Shown piece after piece: positions 25,713 to 34,287 of a stretch of 64,000 nucleotides of DNA (its first letter is position 1; each line of letters starts with the position of its first letter). The notes below the pieces were generated by a model. It made no database searches. It had not been told where the DNA came from and saw only the letters and a list, made by a program, of their open reading frames with translations. Source of the stretch: Sphingobacterium sp. (GTDB lineage: Bacteria; Bacteroidota; Bacteroidia; Sphingobacteriales; Sphingobacteriaceae); assembly GCA_031286695.1 (NCBI GenBank), contig JAITTY010000009.1, positions 186,001 through 250,000 of the forward strand, written 5' to 3'. The translations under genes were made by a program, and so were the position numbers.

Positions 25713-26477
25713 ATGGCCATCAAAAGATCTGGTAAACAAAATACGTCCAGCAAACAACAAAATACCTTCAAAAAAAAATCCTTCAACCCATTGAAGTCCA
25801 TAAAATCCCCTATCCTGCGCATTGTGACACGGGTAGTCCTCTATTTTATTGGTATTTCACTCTTTTGGGTCATTAGCCTGCGGTTTATTAATCCTCCCAT
25901 CACTTGGTTGATGATTCAACGTGGGTTTGAGCTAAAAGAACAGGGCAAGGGATTTAAACTGGAAAAAAACTGGCTGGATTACGATGAGCTTTCGGACAAC
26001 CTAAAGTTAGCGGCCATTGCAGGAGAAGATGCTCACTTTATGACACACTGGGGATTTGACATGAAAGGCATTCAAAATGCTATCAAAAAAAATGCACAAG
26101 GAAAGAAATTACGCGGCGGAAGTACAATCAGTCAGCAGGTCGCCAAAAATGTCTTTCTATGGCCAGGGCGCTCCTGGTTAAGAAAAGGCTTCGAGACCTA
26201 CTTTACCATTCTTATCGAAACATTCTGGAGCAAGAAACGCATCCTCGAAGTTTATCTCAATGTGATTGAAATGGGACAGGGAGTTTATGGTGCCGATGCG
26301 GCAGCTTCGTATTATTTTAGCAAAACAGGCAGCAATCTTTCCAAAAAACAAGCTGCATTGATCATAGCCATATTGCCAAACCCAAGAGAATGGGATGCGC
26401 GTAACCCTTCCGCTTATGTCAATAGACGTGCAAATGCGATAGCGAAATATATGCATCATTATACTATTCCTGAATAA
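25713..26477 (+). CDS. mtgA: Monofunctional biosynthetic peptidoglycan transglycosylase
   Basis: Polymerises lipid II into glycan strands at the outer face of the inner membrane (GT51 family). 254 aa: a basic N-terminus, one anchor helix (about 42-62, VVLYFIGISLFWVISL), then the catalytic domain with the GT51 motifs EDAHFMTHWGFD (catalytic Glu), GGSTISQQVAKN, RKGFETYFTILIE and the closing IEMGQGVYG. There is no transpeptidase domain, which fits MtgA rather than a class A PBP. It is divergent from mutS and ends in two hairpins. Confidence 0.94.
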   Translation: MAIKRSGKQNTSSKQQNTFKKKSFNPLKSIKSPILRIVTRVVLYFIGISLFWVISLRFINPPITWLMIQRGFELKEQGKGFKLEKNWLDYDELSDNLKLAAIAGEDAHFMTHWGFDMKGIQNAIKKNAQGKKLRGGSTISQQVAKNVFLWPGRSWLRKGFETYFTILIETFWSKKRILEVYLNVIEMGQGVYGADAAASYYFSKTGSNLSKKQAALIIAILPNPREWDARNPSAYVNRRANAIAKYMHHYTIPE

Positions 26478-26526
26478 GCGAAAATATCGCTATTCAGCGG
26501 ATCGACCAGAAGAAAAGCAATACAGA

Positions 26527-26586
26527 GATCTATAGATAAAATCTATAGATCAAAAAGAAAGGCCATATGTAACTATGGCCTTTCTT
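26527..26586. terminator. Two successive hairpins after mtgA
   Basis: First a perfect 11-bp inverted repeat GATCTATAGAT-AAA-ATCTATAGATC (26527-26551), then a terminator with a 13-bp stem AAGAAAGGCCATA / TATGGCCTTTCTT (26555-26586). The second serves mtgA and the convergent gene. Confidence 0.75.
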
Positions 26587-26605
26587 ATATAACTCGTTTT
26601 ACAAC

Positions 26606-27061
26606 TTATCTAAAAAGTCGTTTATGCCAGCTCTGATGGAAGGGTATTACCCAAGCGTCTTCCATTTGATGCTCGTGAGTAATGGTATTATCAAATACTA
26701 AGGTATTATCGTTGATGGTACCGTCTGCCAGTAGCTTCTCAAATCCGTCACGATTAACCACGCCTATTCCCTGATCCCCTTTATATGCAAATTGCATTCG
26801 ATCAAATAGTTGAATACCATACTTCGATTCAACTCCTTTTAAAAACCGAACCGAACTATCAATAGAACAACCTGATGCAGCCGCGACTTCCTCGTCCACC
26901 TTTAGGATGATAAAAAGATTATCCCGTAATTCAGCGGAAGCAGAAAGTGGCTTTCCATGCACCTTCCATTGTTCAGCAAAAGCTTTCAGGTCAGTAACAA
27001 TCTCCTGTCCCTCTGTCGCCGTTAACAGGCGATCGGCCTGATAAATCCAGATACGCTTCAT
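26606..27061 (-). CDS. Conserved hypothetical protein (often mislabelled ABC transporter ATPase)
   Basis: 151 aa from the ATG MKRIWIYQADR; a GTG 18 bp upstream is in frame but less likely. Alpha/beta soluble protein with AEQWKVHGKPLSASAEL, a stretch with a cysteine (AAASGCSIDSSVRFLKG), and a C-terminal WVIPFHQSWHKRLF. I recall similar Bacteroidota proteins labelled 'ABC transporter ATPase', but no Walker A, signature or Walker B motif is present, so that name is not supported. Function unknown; GCSIDSS might be an active-site cysteine but this is speculative. Confidence 0.7.
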   Translation of the reverse strand: MKRIWIYQADRLLTATEGQEIVTDLKAFAEQWKVHGKPLSASAELRDNLFIILKVDEEVAAASGCSIDSSVRFLKGVESKYGIQLFDRMQFAYKGDQGIGVVNRDGFEKLLADGTINDNTLVFDNTITHEHQMEDAWVIPFHQSWHKRLFR

Positions 27062-27257
27062 ATGCAATGATTTTTTCACAGATCCATTTAGCCGATATGA
27101 ATTGGCTGATTAATCCGATACTGTTTACACTCCCGGACATATGGAATACCTGTTCCATTATATCCATTTCTATTTCAATTTTAAACCAGATTCAACACAT
27201 CGAATCTGGTGCACCCTTGTGTTTTATAACACCAATTTGGCCTGCTTCCCGTTATCG

Positions 27258-27803
27258 CTAACCAATATAATATGGAGAGATCATCAAATAAACGATCACG
27301 CCGGTAACAGCTACATAAAGCCACATGGGGTAAGTAATACGGGCAAGCTTTTTATGACGCTCATAAGAACCCGATATACCTCTAACAAATGTAAAAAGTA
27401 CAAAAGGGATGATGATAATGGAAAGCAAAATATGCGTGATCAGGATAAAGAAATAGATCGGTCTCAAAATTCCCTCGCCGCCATATTTTGTTTCGATTGA
27501 AGTCATGTGATAAGCGACATACATCGCCAGAAAAGCTAAGGAACAAGCAATACACCATTTGATCAAACGCTCGTGTAGAGCCTTATTTCCCTTTTTTATC
27601 GCAGCCACAGCCAAAAAAAGCAATACAGCCGTAATCCCATTTATAGCCGCGTAGATAGGAGGCAAAAATGTTAGCGGTTTTACATCATAACCCAGCTTTT
27701 GTAAATTCACCGTAAAAAGGATAGCAACTACTATCGGTATCACAATAGATAGCAACCAGATCCATTTACTATACTTCTTTTCTTTATTAAGACTCTCTTC
27801 CAT
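27258..27803 (-). CDS. DUF420 membrane protein (CtaM/YozB-like)
   Basis: Polytopic membrane protein of 181 aa with five hydrophobic segments and the DUF420 pattern of conserved histidines (ALHERLIKWC, YVAYHMTS, LITHILLSI, ERHKKLAR). In Firmicutes the related CtaM/YozB is needed to mature aa3 oxidase, and this gene is the last of an oxidase operon, 7 bp after the SCO-like gene, so an assembly role is a reasonable inference. Confidence 0.85.
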   Translation of the reverse strand: MEESLNKEKKYSKWIWLLSIVIPIVVAILFTVNLQKLGYDVKPLTFLPPIYAAINGITAVLLFLAVAAIKKGNKALHERLIKWCIACSLAFLAMYVAYHMTSIETKYGGEGILRPIYFFILITHILLSIIIIPFVLFTFVRGISGSYERHKKLARITYPMWLYVAVTGVIVYLMISPYYIG

Positions 27804-27810
27804 GATAAAA

Positions 27811-28539
27811 TTACCTCTTTTGTTCTATTGTAGCTGGATGGTTTCGAATTTCCTCGACCAATAATAATTTAATTTCATCCTCAAGGCGATCAACATCCGT
27901 TTTGACGTTGATGTCATATATACCTCTTATCCGTCCTTTTGTATCCAGTAAAAGATAATTAGAACCAATAATAAATGGCTTGCCACGTTCATTGTTAACA
28001 AGTGCGTCCTGCAACAAACTTTCCTTCGCAAATTTAAAGATATCGACGGAAGGATCTGTCACAAAAAACCAAGATTTGGTCCAAGGTTTGTAAACTTTCG
28101 CGTATTTAGCTAACACTTCTGGCGTATCATATGCTGTATCCACCGTAATTGAATACAGCCTAACTTTCTTATTTTGGATAAACCGATTAGCGATTTGATC
28201 CAATCGTTTAATCATTGTCCTTGATAACGATGCATCCCTAGAGTACATCAAATGAACCACGGAAAGTGTCGTATCGTTGTCCAACAAATGCACTTTCTTA
28301 CCATCATAATTCACAAAATCAACAGGAGGCACAGTATGGTATATCGTGTCAGGAATATCTCTTCCCCATTTTCGATGAGTTGTTCCTGGCACCTCCTTTT
28401 TACCAAAAATTGGTAAAGAAGCGTAGCTATTCGAGCCGCTTTTATTTAGTATAAAATATAAAAATCCTGGCAATAAAAGAATTACTGCCAGGATCAATAT
28501 AGTTTTAATACCTTTCTTTTGTCCAGTATTATTATCCAT
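27811..28539 (-). CDS. SCO1/SenC-family protein without copper ligands
   Basis: 242-aa membrane-anchored thioredoxin-fold protein (one N-terminal helix, about 12-31). Fold and context match SCO proteins that deliver copper to the CuA site of oxidase subunit II: PPVDFVNYDGKKVHLLDND, then VVHLMYS at the place of the usual xxFFTxCPTIC. Here both cysteines of CxxxC are replaced (RDASLS: Asp102, Ser106), and the later histidine before the YL(I/V)D strand is also missing (PFIIGSNYLLLDTKG). It should not bind copper in the usual way. It sits 9 bp after the subunit IV gene and 7 bp before the DUF420 gene. Role unclear: perhaps a structural chaperone. Confidence 0.8.
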   Translation of the reverse strand: MDNNTGQKKGIKTILILAVILLLPGFLYFILNKSGSNSYASLPIFGKKEVPGTTHRKWGRDIPDTIYHTVPPVDFVNYDGKKVHLLDNDTTLSVVHLMYSRDASLSRTMIKRLDQIANRFIQNKKVRLYSITVDTAYDTPEVLAKYAKVYKPWTKSWFFVTDPSVDIFKFAKESLLQDALVNNERGKPFIIGSNYLLLDTKGRIRGIYDINVKTDVDRLEDEIKLLLVEEIRNHPATIEQKR

Positions 28540-28548
28540 TCACTTTAT

Positions 28549-28926
28549 CTATTTATTTGGAAATATTTGATGTTCCTGGAATGCAGAAGCCAAATGGCCT
28601 CCCTCAACAAGCATCAAAACAATGAAATAAATAATAAAAATAAAGACGATTCCTACGGTAACAATGAAGCTCGACTTCTCGAATTTCAAGTGCATAAAGA
28701 ATGCAATGATATAATAAGCTTTAACTAAAGTAAGTACGATATAAATAGAATTAACCAATACACCTTTAGCCAAAATTTGCCAATGATGGACAAAGCCCAA
28801 TGCAATTAAGAACTCAAGGCAAGTAAGGGCTAAAAGTACCCCAAATACTCTCCAGATGGCCTTTTTATCTAACCCACCTTCGTGAGCATGCTCTCCATGA
28901 GCGATATTATCTTGATATTGTGACAT
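28549..28926 (-). CDS. Cytochrome c oxidase subunit IV family protein
   Basis: Small 125-aa membrane protein of the bacterial subunit IV (COX4/CyoD-like) family with three helices (about 27-48, 55-80, 88-112). The N-terminus is His-rich (AHGEHAHEGG). It probably stabilises the aa3-type oxidase. It lies between the subunit III genes and the SCO-like gene, 24 bp after the former. Confidence 0.85.
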   Translation of the reverse strand: MSQYQDNIAHGEHAHEGGLDKKAIWRVFGVLLALTCLEFLIALGFVHHWQILAKGVLVNSIYIVLTLVKAYYIIAFFMHLKFEKSSFIVTVGIVFIFIIYFIVLMLVEGGHLASAFQEHQIFPNK

Positions 28927-28950
28927 AGCTTTTGTAATTAAATTGTTTTA

Positions 28951-29697
28951 CTAAACAAGGTAGAAAAGTGTAAACACGAATACCCACACTAAATCCACAA
29001 AGTGCCAATATAGACCTACTTTTTCAATCATTAAATATGATCCTCTTTTTTCAAAAGTATTATTTAGTGTCATGCACAAAATAATGATGTTCAAAATAAT
29101 ACCAACAGTTACGTGGAAACCGTGGAAACCAGTAATTGTAAAGAATAGGTTTGCAAATTGAAGTGCTGATGTATACGACACATCTCCAGTAAAGAAATGG
29201 CCCAATTTTTCAGCAACATTTGCACCTTCCATATGTGTAGCAATATCAGTAGCAGGATTACGTCCAAACCAAAAGCCTTCGTGGTGCAAATGCGTCCACT
29301 CCAATGCCTGACAGCCAACGAACATCAAACCACCCAAAATGGTCCACAACATCCATTTAACAACCTCATGCTTCGAATTACGATGTCCAGCTTCTACCGC
29401 CAATACCATGGTTACCGAAGACATAATCAAAATAAATGTCATCAAACCGACAAATACCAAAGGCTGTCCACCGTCAGTAATTCCTGGAATAGATTGAAAA
29501 ACCTTATCCGGATCCGGCCATACAGCATGTGAAAATCGTTGCGCGCCGTAATAAACCAAAAATGCAGAAAATGTGAAGGCATCCCCTACCAAGAAAAACC
29601 ACATCATGATTTTTCCATACTCTAAGTTCCAAGGTGATTTTCCACCATTCCATGGACCAGTTTTTACCTTATCCAATTGCGATACTGTTGTACTCAT
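28951..29697 (-). CDS. Cytochrome c oxidase subunit III
   Basis: 248-aa heme-copper oxidase subunit III with seven hydrophobic segments. Typical features: KIMMWFFLVGDAFTFSAFL, GFHGFHVTVGIILNII and the C-terminal YWHFVDLVWVFVFTLFYLV. It is the longer of two adjacent subunit III genes, 9 bp after the shorter. Subunit III supports proton uptake and complex stability in the inner membrane. In this lineage both copies are probably part of one oxidase complex. Confidence 0.92.
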   Translation of the reverse strand: MSTTVSQLDKVKTGPWNGGKSPWNLEYGKIMMWFFLVGDAFTFSAFLVYYGAQRFSHAVWPDPDKVFQSIPGITDGGQPLVFVGLMTFILIMSSVTMVLAVEAGHRNSKHEVVKWMLWTILGGLMFVGCQALEWTHLHHEGFWFGRNPATDIATHMEGANVAEKLGHFFTGDVSYTSALQFANLFFTITGFHGFHVTVGIILNIIILCMTLNNTFEKRGSYLMIEKVGLYWHFVDLVWVFVFTLFYLV

Positions 29698-29706
29698 TGT
29701 TTACTA

Positions 29707-30288
29707 TTATTGATTCAAAAGTAAGAAAACATATATATAAATCCATAAAAGATCGAGAAAATGCCAAAAAATACTGGCAAGATCCATGCGGAAAAGATTG
29801 CCGTCCTTAGGAAGTTTGTTAATTCCTATAATCGCGCCAATCAAAACGATCAAACCCGCTATAATATGCGCCAAGTGCATCCAGATAAAAACGTATATAA
29901 AAGATTGCGATGCGTTGTTATTCACAAAATAAACACCCCTATCGATCAATACATTCCAAGCATGAACTTGTAAAGCAAAAAATACGACTCCCAAAATAAA
30001 AGTTGCCAACAAAAACAACCGCTGTTTGGAAGATTCGCCATTTTTAGCCGCTCGATGTGCTAAAAACATCGTCAGACTACTTACCACAATCACCATTGTA
30101 CTATACATAAGTGCATTGGGCAATAAAGTCTTAATCCCTTTGTCCACCCCGCTCGCCGTATATACAATGAAACCACTGGATAACGCAGCAAACATCATAA
30201 ACATTCCCAACATCCCCAACCATAGGTTGAACTTCTGGGCTTTTCTCTGTACTAACTTCTCGTCAGTTTGTACTTGTATATCTAACAT
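29707..30288 (-). CDS. Cytochrome c oxidase subunit III-like protein, short form
   Basis: 193-aa, five-helix subunit III homologue: KFNLWLGMLGMFMMFAAL, FIWMHLAHIIAGLIVLIG and the C-terminal FWHFLDLLWIYIYVFLLL. It lacks the first two helices of the long form. Its ATG overlaps the ctaB stop by one base (TAATG), pointing to coupled translation. It is likely a second subunit III chain or a fixed partner of the long form rather than a spare copy. Confidence 0.88.
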   Translation of the reverse strand: MLDIQVQTDEKLVQRKAQKFNLWLGMLGMFMMFAALSSGFIVYTASGVDKGIKTLLPNALMYSTMVIVVSSLTMFLAHRAAKNGESSKQRLFLLATFILGVVFFALQVHAWNVLIDRGVYFVNNNASQSFIYVFIWMHLAHIIAGLIVLIGAIIGINKLPKDGNLFRMDLASIFWHFLDLLWIYIYVFLLLNQ

Positions 30289-31193
30289 TATTTCAACGGA
30301 ATAAAGTTAAGCAATAATACGAGTTGCGTCACTGGCAAATAGATAAATGAAGTAAACATCACTTTCTTCGCTGAAGGAATATCACAATTCTTAAACAGCA
30401 AATAACCGTAATAACCAAACATCAATCCACCCACTACGGATACAATCGTAAACCAAATTCCACCAAAGCCAAAATGATACGGTATAAAACCTGCAGGTAT
30501 CATAAACAAGCCTGAAATGAATACCATAAAAGCTGATATCTTATCACGTTTTGTCGTCGGCAATAAGCGAAAACCCGCCAGTTTATAGTCATCATCCACA
30601 ACCCATGCAATCGCCCAAAAATGTGGAAACTGCCATAAAAACTGAATAGCAAACAACACAAAGGGAATAATAATAATTGCCGCTTCGTTATGTCCACTAT
30701 AGTAGGCTAAATCGTCTTGCGAAAAGGCTGCATAATATCCAATTAATGGCGGAAATGCACCCGGAAACGCGCCGACAAACACTGCTATTGGTGATTTTCT
30801 TTTTAATGGTGTATAGATAAATGCGTAAAGAAGGATACAGAAAACCGACAGCAGACCAGCGACAAAATTTAAACGAACAAGCACCAAGGTTCCTAAGATG
30901 CCCATAAAGACACTCAATACCAAAGCCTGTCCTGTTGTCATGCGGCCTGATGGCAACGGTCTGTCCTCCGTACGTTTCATCAGTTTATCCAAATCCTTTT
31001 CAATGATCTCATTAAAACCGTTGGCAGAACCTGTCACCAGAAAACCACCTATAGTCAACAATAACCAATTGAACCAGAATATATCACCCTGTTGTTTTGA
31101 TCCTATCAGAAAAGCAATTGACGCAGAAAATACGACCGTCAATGTAAGTCTCAACTTAACAAGCTTTTTGAAATCTGAAATAAATTCTTTCAT
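30288..31193 (-). CDS. ctaB: Protoheme IX farnesyltransferase (heme O synthase)
   Basis: Adds farnesyl to heme B, giving heme O for the oxidase. 301 aa from the ATG, with eight or nine helices and the first prenyl-diphosphate motif ANGFNEIIEKDLDKLMKRT followed by DRPLPSGRM; the second is WAIAWVVDDDYKLAG. A strong Shine-Dalgarno AGGAGG lies about 12 bp upstream of this ATG, unusual for the phylum and decisive against an upstream GTG. It follows ctaA after 73 bp. Confidence 0.94.
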   Translation of the reverse strand: MKEFISDFKKLVKLRLTLTVVFSASIAFLIGSKQQGDIFWFNWLLLTIGGFLVTGSANGFNEIIEKDLDKLMKRTEDRPLPSGRMTTGQALVLSVFMGILGTLVLVRLNFVAGLLSVFCILLYAFIYTPLKRKSPIAVFVGAFPGAFPPLIGYYAAFSQDDLAYYSGHNEAAIIIIPFVLFAIQFLWQFPHFWAIAWVVDDDYKLAGFRLLPTTKRDKISAFMVFISGLFMIPAGFIPYHFGFGGIWFTIVSVVGGLMFGYYGYLLFKNCDIPSAKKVMFTSFIYLPVTQLVLLLNFIPLK

Positions 31194-31266
31194 AATTAAA
31201 AGAGACCTCCTACTATCAGTGTAATTAAACACGTACTTTTAAACATAAACATCCCGAATTCCAAGA

Positions 31267-32310
31267 TTAGTGCCTTTGCTTATTTAACAATAACAACAGG
31301 TAGAACTGTGCCCCAAATAAGAGCGTAGCTACCACCAAATGCGTTGTCTGTGCAAATGCAGGTATTGCAAATCGAGCTAAGATAATTCCTGATAGCATTT
31401 GGATACCCACTAGAATCAATGCGATTAAAGCAAATTTATATTGCTTAGATCCCGTATTAAAACTCGTGCGGACCAAAAAGAATAATACAATAACTAAAAT
31501 CAAAGAACAATATGCCAACCAGCGATGTAACTCAAACTGCTGGCCAATAGTTGTTATAAAATCAGTCCGGGCTATCGTTGAACCGGTTAACAAATCAACC
31601 TCCTCACGAACTCCCGTTCCGACAATTACCTGTGTTAGCATCAATAAAATTGAAGCAACAGCAAGTCCTTTTAATATACCCAAAGAACGATTGACCAGTA
31701 AGGTCTTGTTGCGCAAAGTAACTGCCTTGAAATATGTATAAATACTAATACAAACAATTACAATGGCTAAGAGCATATGTACCGTAATAATCCAGGGCAT
31801 CAGATTTGTCGATACAACGATCGATCCCAGCCAAGCCTGAAGTACTACAACAAAAAGATTAATCACTGACCAAACAACGATCGAGCTTTTTGATTTTAAA
31901 TAGGTGAAAGAATAAATAGCTGTAAATAACAAACAGAATCCAGAAACAACGCCTACCAACCGATTGATATATTCCGTCCAAGTTTTCGCAACATTAAACT
32001 CTTCATGCTGCAAAATACTCTTATCGGTACGGAGCTTGTAAGCCATTTCCTTATCGCCGAAAAATTCTACAATTTTCGCGAAACGTTCGTTCTTCTTTGC
32101 TCTTCCTTCAATATAATGTTGTTCATATCCTTGAGGTAATTGGGAGATATCTGTTGGAGGAATAATACGGTTAAAACATCTTGGCCAATCTGGGCATCCC
32201 ATTCCTGACCCTGTACTCCGAACAACTCCTCCAGCAATAATGACCAAAAACAACACAATGATCGTTATAAAATTGGTCTTTATAAATCGCTTCTCAGCTG
32301 CTGGAAACAT
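31267..32310 (-). CDS. ctaA: Heme A synthase (COX15/CtaA)
   Basis: Oxidises the C8 methyl group of heme O to give heme A for subunit I. 347 aa, eight helices; conserved GGVVRSTGSGMGCPDWPRCF with the cysteine pair, and heme-ligand histidines in EYINRLVG-type and HMLLAI/QFELHRWLAY contexts, plus TTHLVVA near the end. It opens the second half of the cluster after a strong hairpin, so it may have separate expression control. GGTAGGGG upstream may aid ribosome binding. Confidence 0.93.
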   Translation of the reverse strand: MFPAAEKRFIKTNFITIIVLFLVIIAGGVVRSTGSGMGCPDWPRCFNRIIPPTDISQLPQGYEQHYIEGRAKKNERFAKIVEFFGDKEMAYKLRTDKSILQHEEFNVAKTWTEYINRLVGVVSGFCLLFTAIYSFTYLKSKSSIVVWSVINLFVVVLQAWLGSIVVSTNLMPWIITVHMLLAIVIVCISIYTYFKAVTLRNKTLLVNRSLGILKGLAVASILLMLTQVIVGTGVREEVDLLTGSTIARTDFITTIGQQFELHRWLAYCSLILVIVLFFLVRTSFNTGSKQYKFALIALILVGIQMLSGIILARFAIPAFAQTTHLVVATLLFGAQFYLLLLLNKQRH

Positions 32311-32343
32311 AATACTACCCCTACCTCTTAAAATACAAACTTC

Positions 32344-32379
32344 TATAAAATAGAGTAGGAATCCCTACTCTATTTTATA
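32344..32379 (-). terminator. Hairpin between ctaD and ctaA
   Basis: Perfect 16-bp stem TATAAAATAGAGTAGG / CCTACTCTATTTTATA with a 4-nt loop, 9 bp after the ctaD stop. There is no long U tract after it, so it may terminate fully, attenuate read-through to ctaA, or protect the ctaD 3' end. Confidence 0.7.
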
Positions 32380-32387
32380 AGATTTTA

Positions 32388-34259
32388 TTAGTCTTTTCTA
32401 CCATTTTGAGCATTCCATTCTGCCTGGATACGCTCAGCTTCCTCGTCTCCTTCGAAATCATGAGGCAAATTAGAGCTCATTGTTTCAGAGAAAGGAACAC
32501 TTTGAGGAATAAAATCCTCACCATGACCTGGCTTACTGTAATCGTAAGGCCAACGGTGTACAGTTGGAATTTCACCTGGCCAGTTACCATGGATATGCTC
32601 TACCGGAGTAGTCCATTCCAACGTATTTGATTGCCAAGGATTTTGTGGTGCTTTTTTACCGAAGAAAATCGATGTAAAGAAGTTCCACAAGAAAGCTACC
32701 TGACCTAAAGCAGCGATGATTGCAGCCCAAGTGACCAATTTGTTTACAGAAACCCATTTCGCCATGAAAGCAAATTCTGTAAATGCATAGTAACGGCGAG
32801 GCACACCATCGATACCCATAAAGTGCATTGGGAAGAATACCATGTAAGCACCAATGAAAGTCAACCAGAAGTGTAAATAACCCAATTTTGTGTTCATCAT
32901 ACGACCGAACATCTTAGGATACCAGTGGTAAACACCACAAAGCATACCGAAGATTGACGCTGATCCCATTACCAAGTGGAAGTGGGCAACAACAAAATAC
33001 GTATCGTGTAAGTTGATATCTAACGCTGCATTACCTAGGAACAATCCTGTCAAACCACCAGAGATAAAGAATGATACCAAACCGATAGCAAACATCATCG
33101 CCGGAGTGAAACGGATATTACCTTTCCACAACGTTGCAAGATAGTTAAACGCTTTTACAGCAGAAGGAACCGCGATAATCAATGTTGTAATCATAAATAC
33201 ACCACCCAAGAACGGGTTCATACCTGTTACAAACATGTGGTGACCCCATACGATAAACGATAATACAGTGATACCGATCAACGAATAAACCATCGCATGG
33301 TAACCAAAGATTGGTTTACGTGAGTTGGTCGCAATAACTTCAGAAGTTAAACCTAAAGCAGGCATAACAACGATATATACCTCAGGGTGACCTAAGAACC
33401 AGAACAAGTGTTGGAACAAAATTGGTGAACCACCTTCGTTCGGTAAAATTTGTCCTTGAACAACAAGATCCGACAAATAGAATGACGTACCAGCAGCACG
33501 GTCAAAAATCAACAGAACAACTGCAGAAACCAATACTGGGAATGACAACATACCCACGATAGCAGTTAAGAAGAACGCCCAGATTGTCAAAGGCATTTTC
33601 CATAAGTCCATTCCTTTTGTACGCATGTTCAAAATTGTACTTACATAGTTAATACCACCGATCAACTGTGAAGCTACAAATAGAACCATACTTACCAACC
33701 ACAAAGTCATACCTGTTGCAGATCCAGCGATCGCAGTAGGAACAGCCGATAGTGGCGGGTAGATTGTCCAACCTGCAGAAGCAGGTCCACTTTCTACGAA
33801 GAACGATGCAACCATAATAACTGATGCTACAAAGAACAACCAGTAAGATAACATGTTCATAAAAGGAGATGCCATATCGCGTGCTCCGATTTGATATGGA
33901 ATCAATAAGTTACTAAAAGTACCTGATAGACCAGCCGTTAACACGAAGAATACCATAACGGTACCGTGAATGGTTACCAAGGAAAGGAAAAACTCCGGTT
34001 TTATACGACCACCTTCAGCCCATTTACCCAAGAATACTTCTAATATAGGGAACTCTTTATCCGGCCATGCTAATTGGATACGGAATAATACTGATAAAAG
34101 CATCGCAAAAACTGCCATGATGATACCAGTGATCAAGAATTGCTTAGCAATCATCTTGTGGTCACCCGAGAAGATATACTTTCTGATGAACGACTCCTCG
34201 TGATGATGGCCGTGCGAATCGTGATGTTCAGCGCTATGCGATATTACTGTACTTGACAT
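32388..34259 (-). CDS. ctaD: Cytochrome c oxidase subunit I
   Basis: Catalytic subunit with low-spin heme a and the heme a3-CuB centre. 623 aa from the ATG (a TTG 18 bp upstream is less likely). Conserved features: LVTIHGTVMVFFVLTAG (heme ligand), FWFLGHPEVYIVVMPALG (CuB histidine and cross-linked Tyr), WGHHMFVTGM, and HDTYFVVAHFHLVMG (heme a3 and a ligands). The His-rich N-terminus (HHDSHGHHHEESF) resembles those of other Bacteroidota copies. It lies 28 bp after ctaC; CtaD joins the ACIII subunits in one respiratory unit. Confidence 0.96.
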   Translation of the reverse strand: MSSTVISHSAEHHDSHGHHHEESFIRKYIFSGDHKMIAKQFLITGIIMAVFAMLLSVLFRIQLAWPDKEFPILEVFLGKWAEGGRIKPEFFLSLVTIHGTVMVFFVLTAGLSGTFSNLLIPYQIGARDMASPFMNMLSYWLFFVASVIMVASFFVESGPASAGWTIYPPLSAVPTAIAGSATGMTLWLVSMVLFVASQLIGGINYVSTILNMRTKGMDLWKMPLTIWAFFLTAIVGMLSFPVLVSAVVLLIFDRAAGTSFYLSDLVVQGQILPNEGGSPILFQHLFWFLGHPEVYIVVMPALGLTSEVIATNSRKPIFGYHAMVYSLIGITVLSFIVWGHHMFVTGMNPFLGGVFMITTLIIAVPSAVKAFNYLATLWKGNIRFTPAMMFAIGLVSFFISGGLTGLFLGNAALDINLHDTYFVVAHFHLVMGSASIFGMLCGVYHWYPKMFGRMMNTKLGYLHFWLTFIGAYMVFFPMHFMGIDGVPRRYYAFTEFAFMAKWVSVNKLVTWAAIIAALGQVAFLWNFFTSIFFGKKAPQNPWQSNTLEWTTPVEHIHGNWPGEIPTVHRWPYDYSKPGHGEDFIPQSVPFSETMSSNLPHDFEGDEEAERIQAEWNAQNGRKD

Positions 34260-34287
34260 ATTCGATTTTATATTCAAAAATTCTTAA

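Noticed and set aside
27067..27500. Plus-strand frames in the gap before the DUF420 gene
   Set aside because: They run antisense into the DUF420 gene and lack any coding signature; the 196-bp gap itself shows nothing clear.
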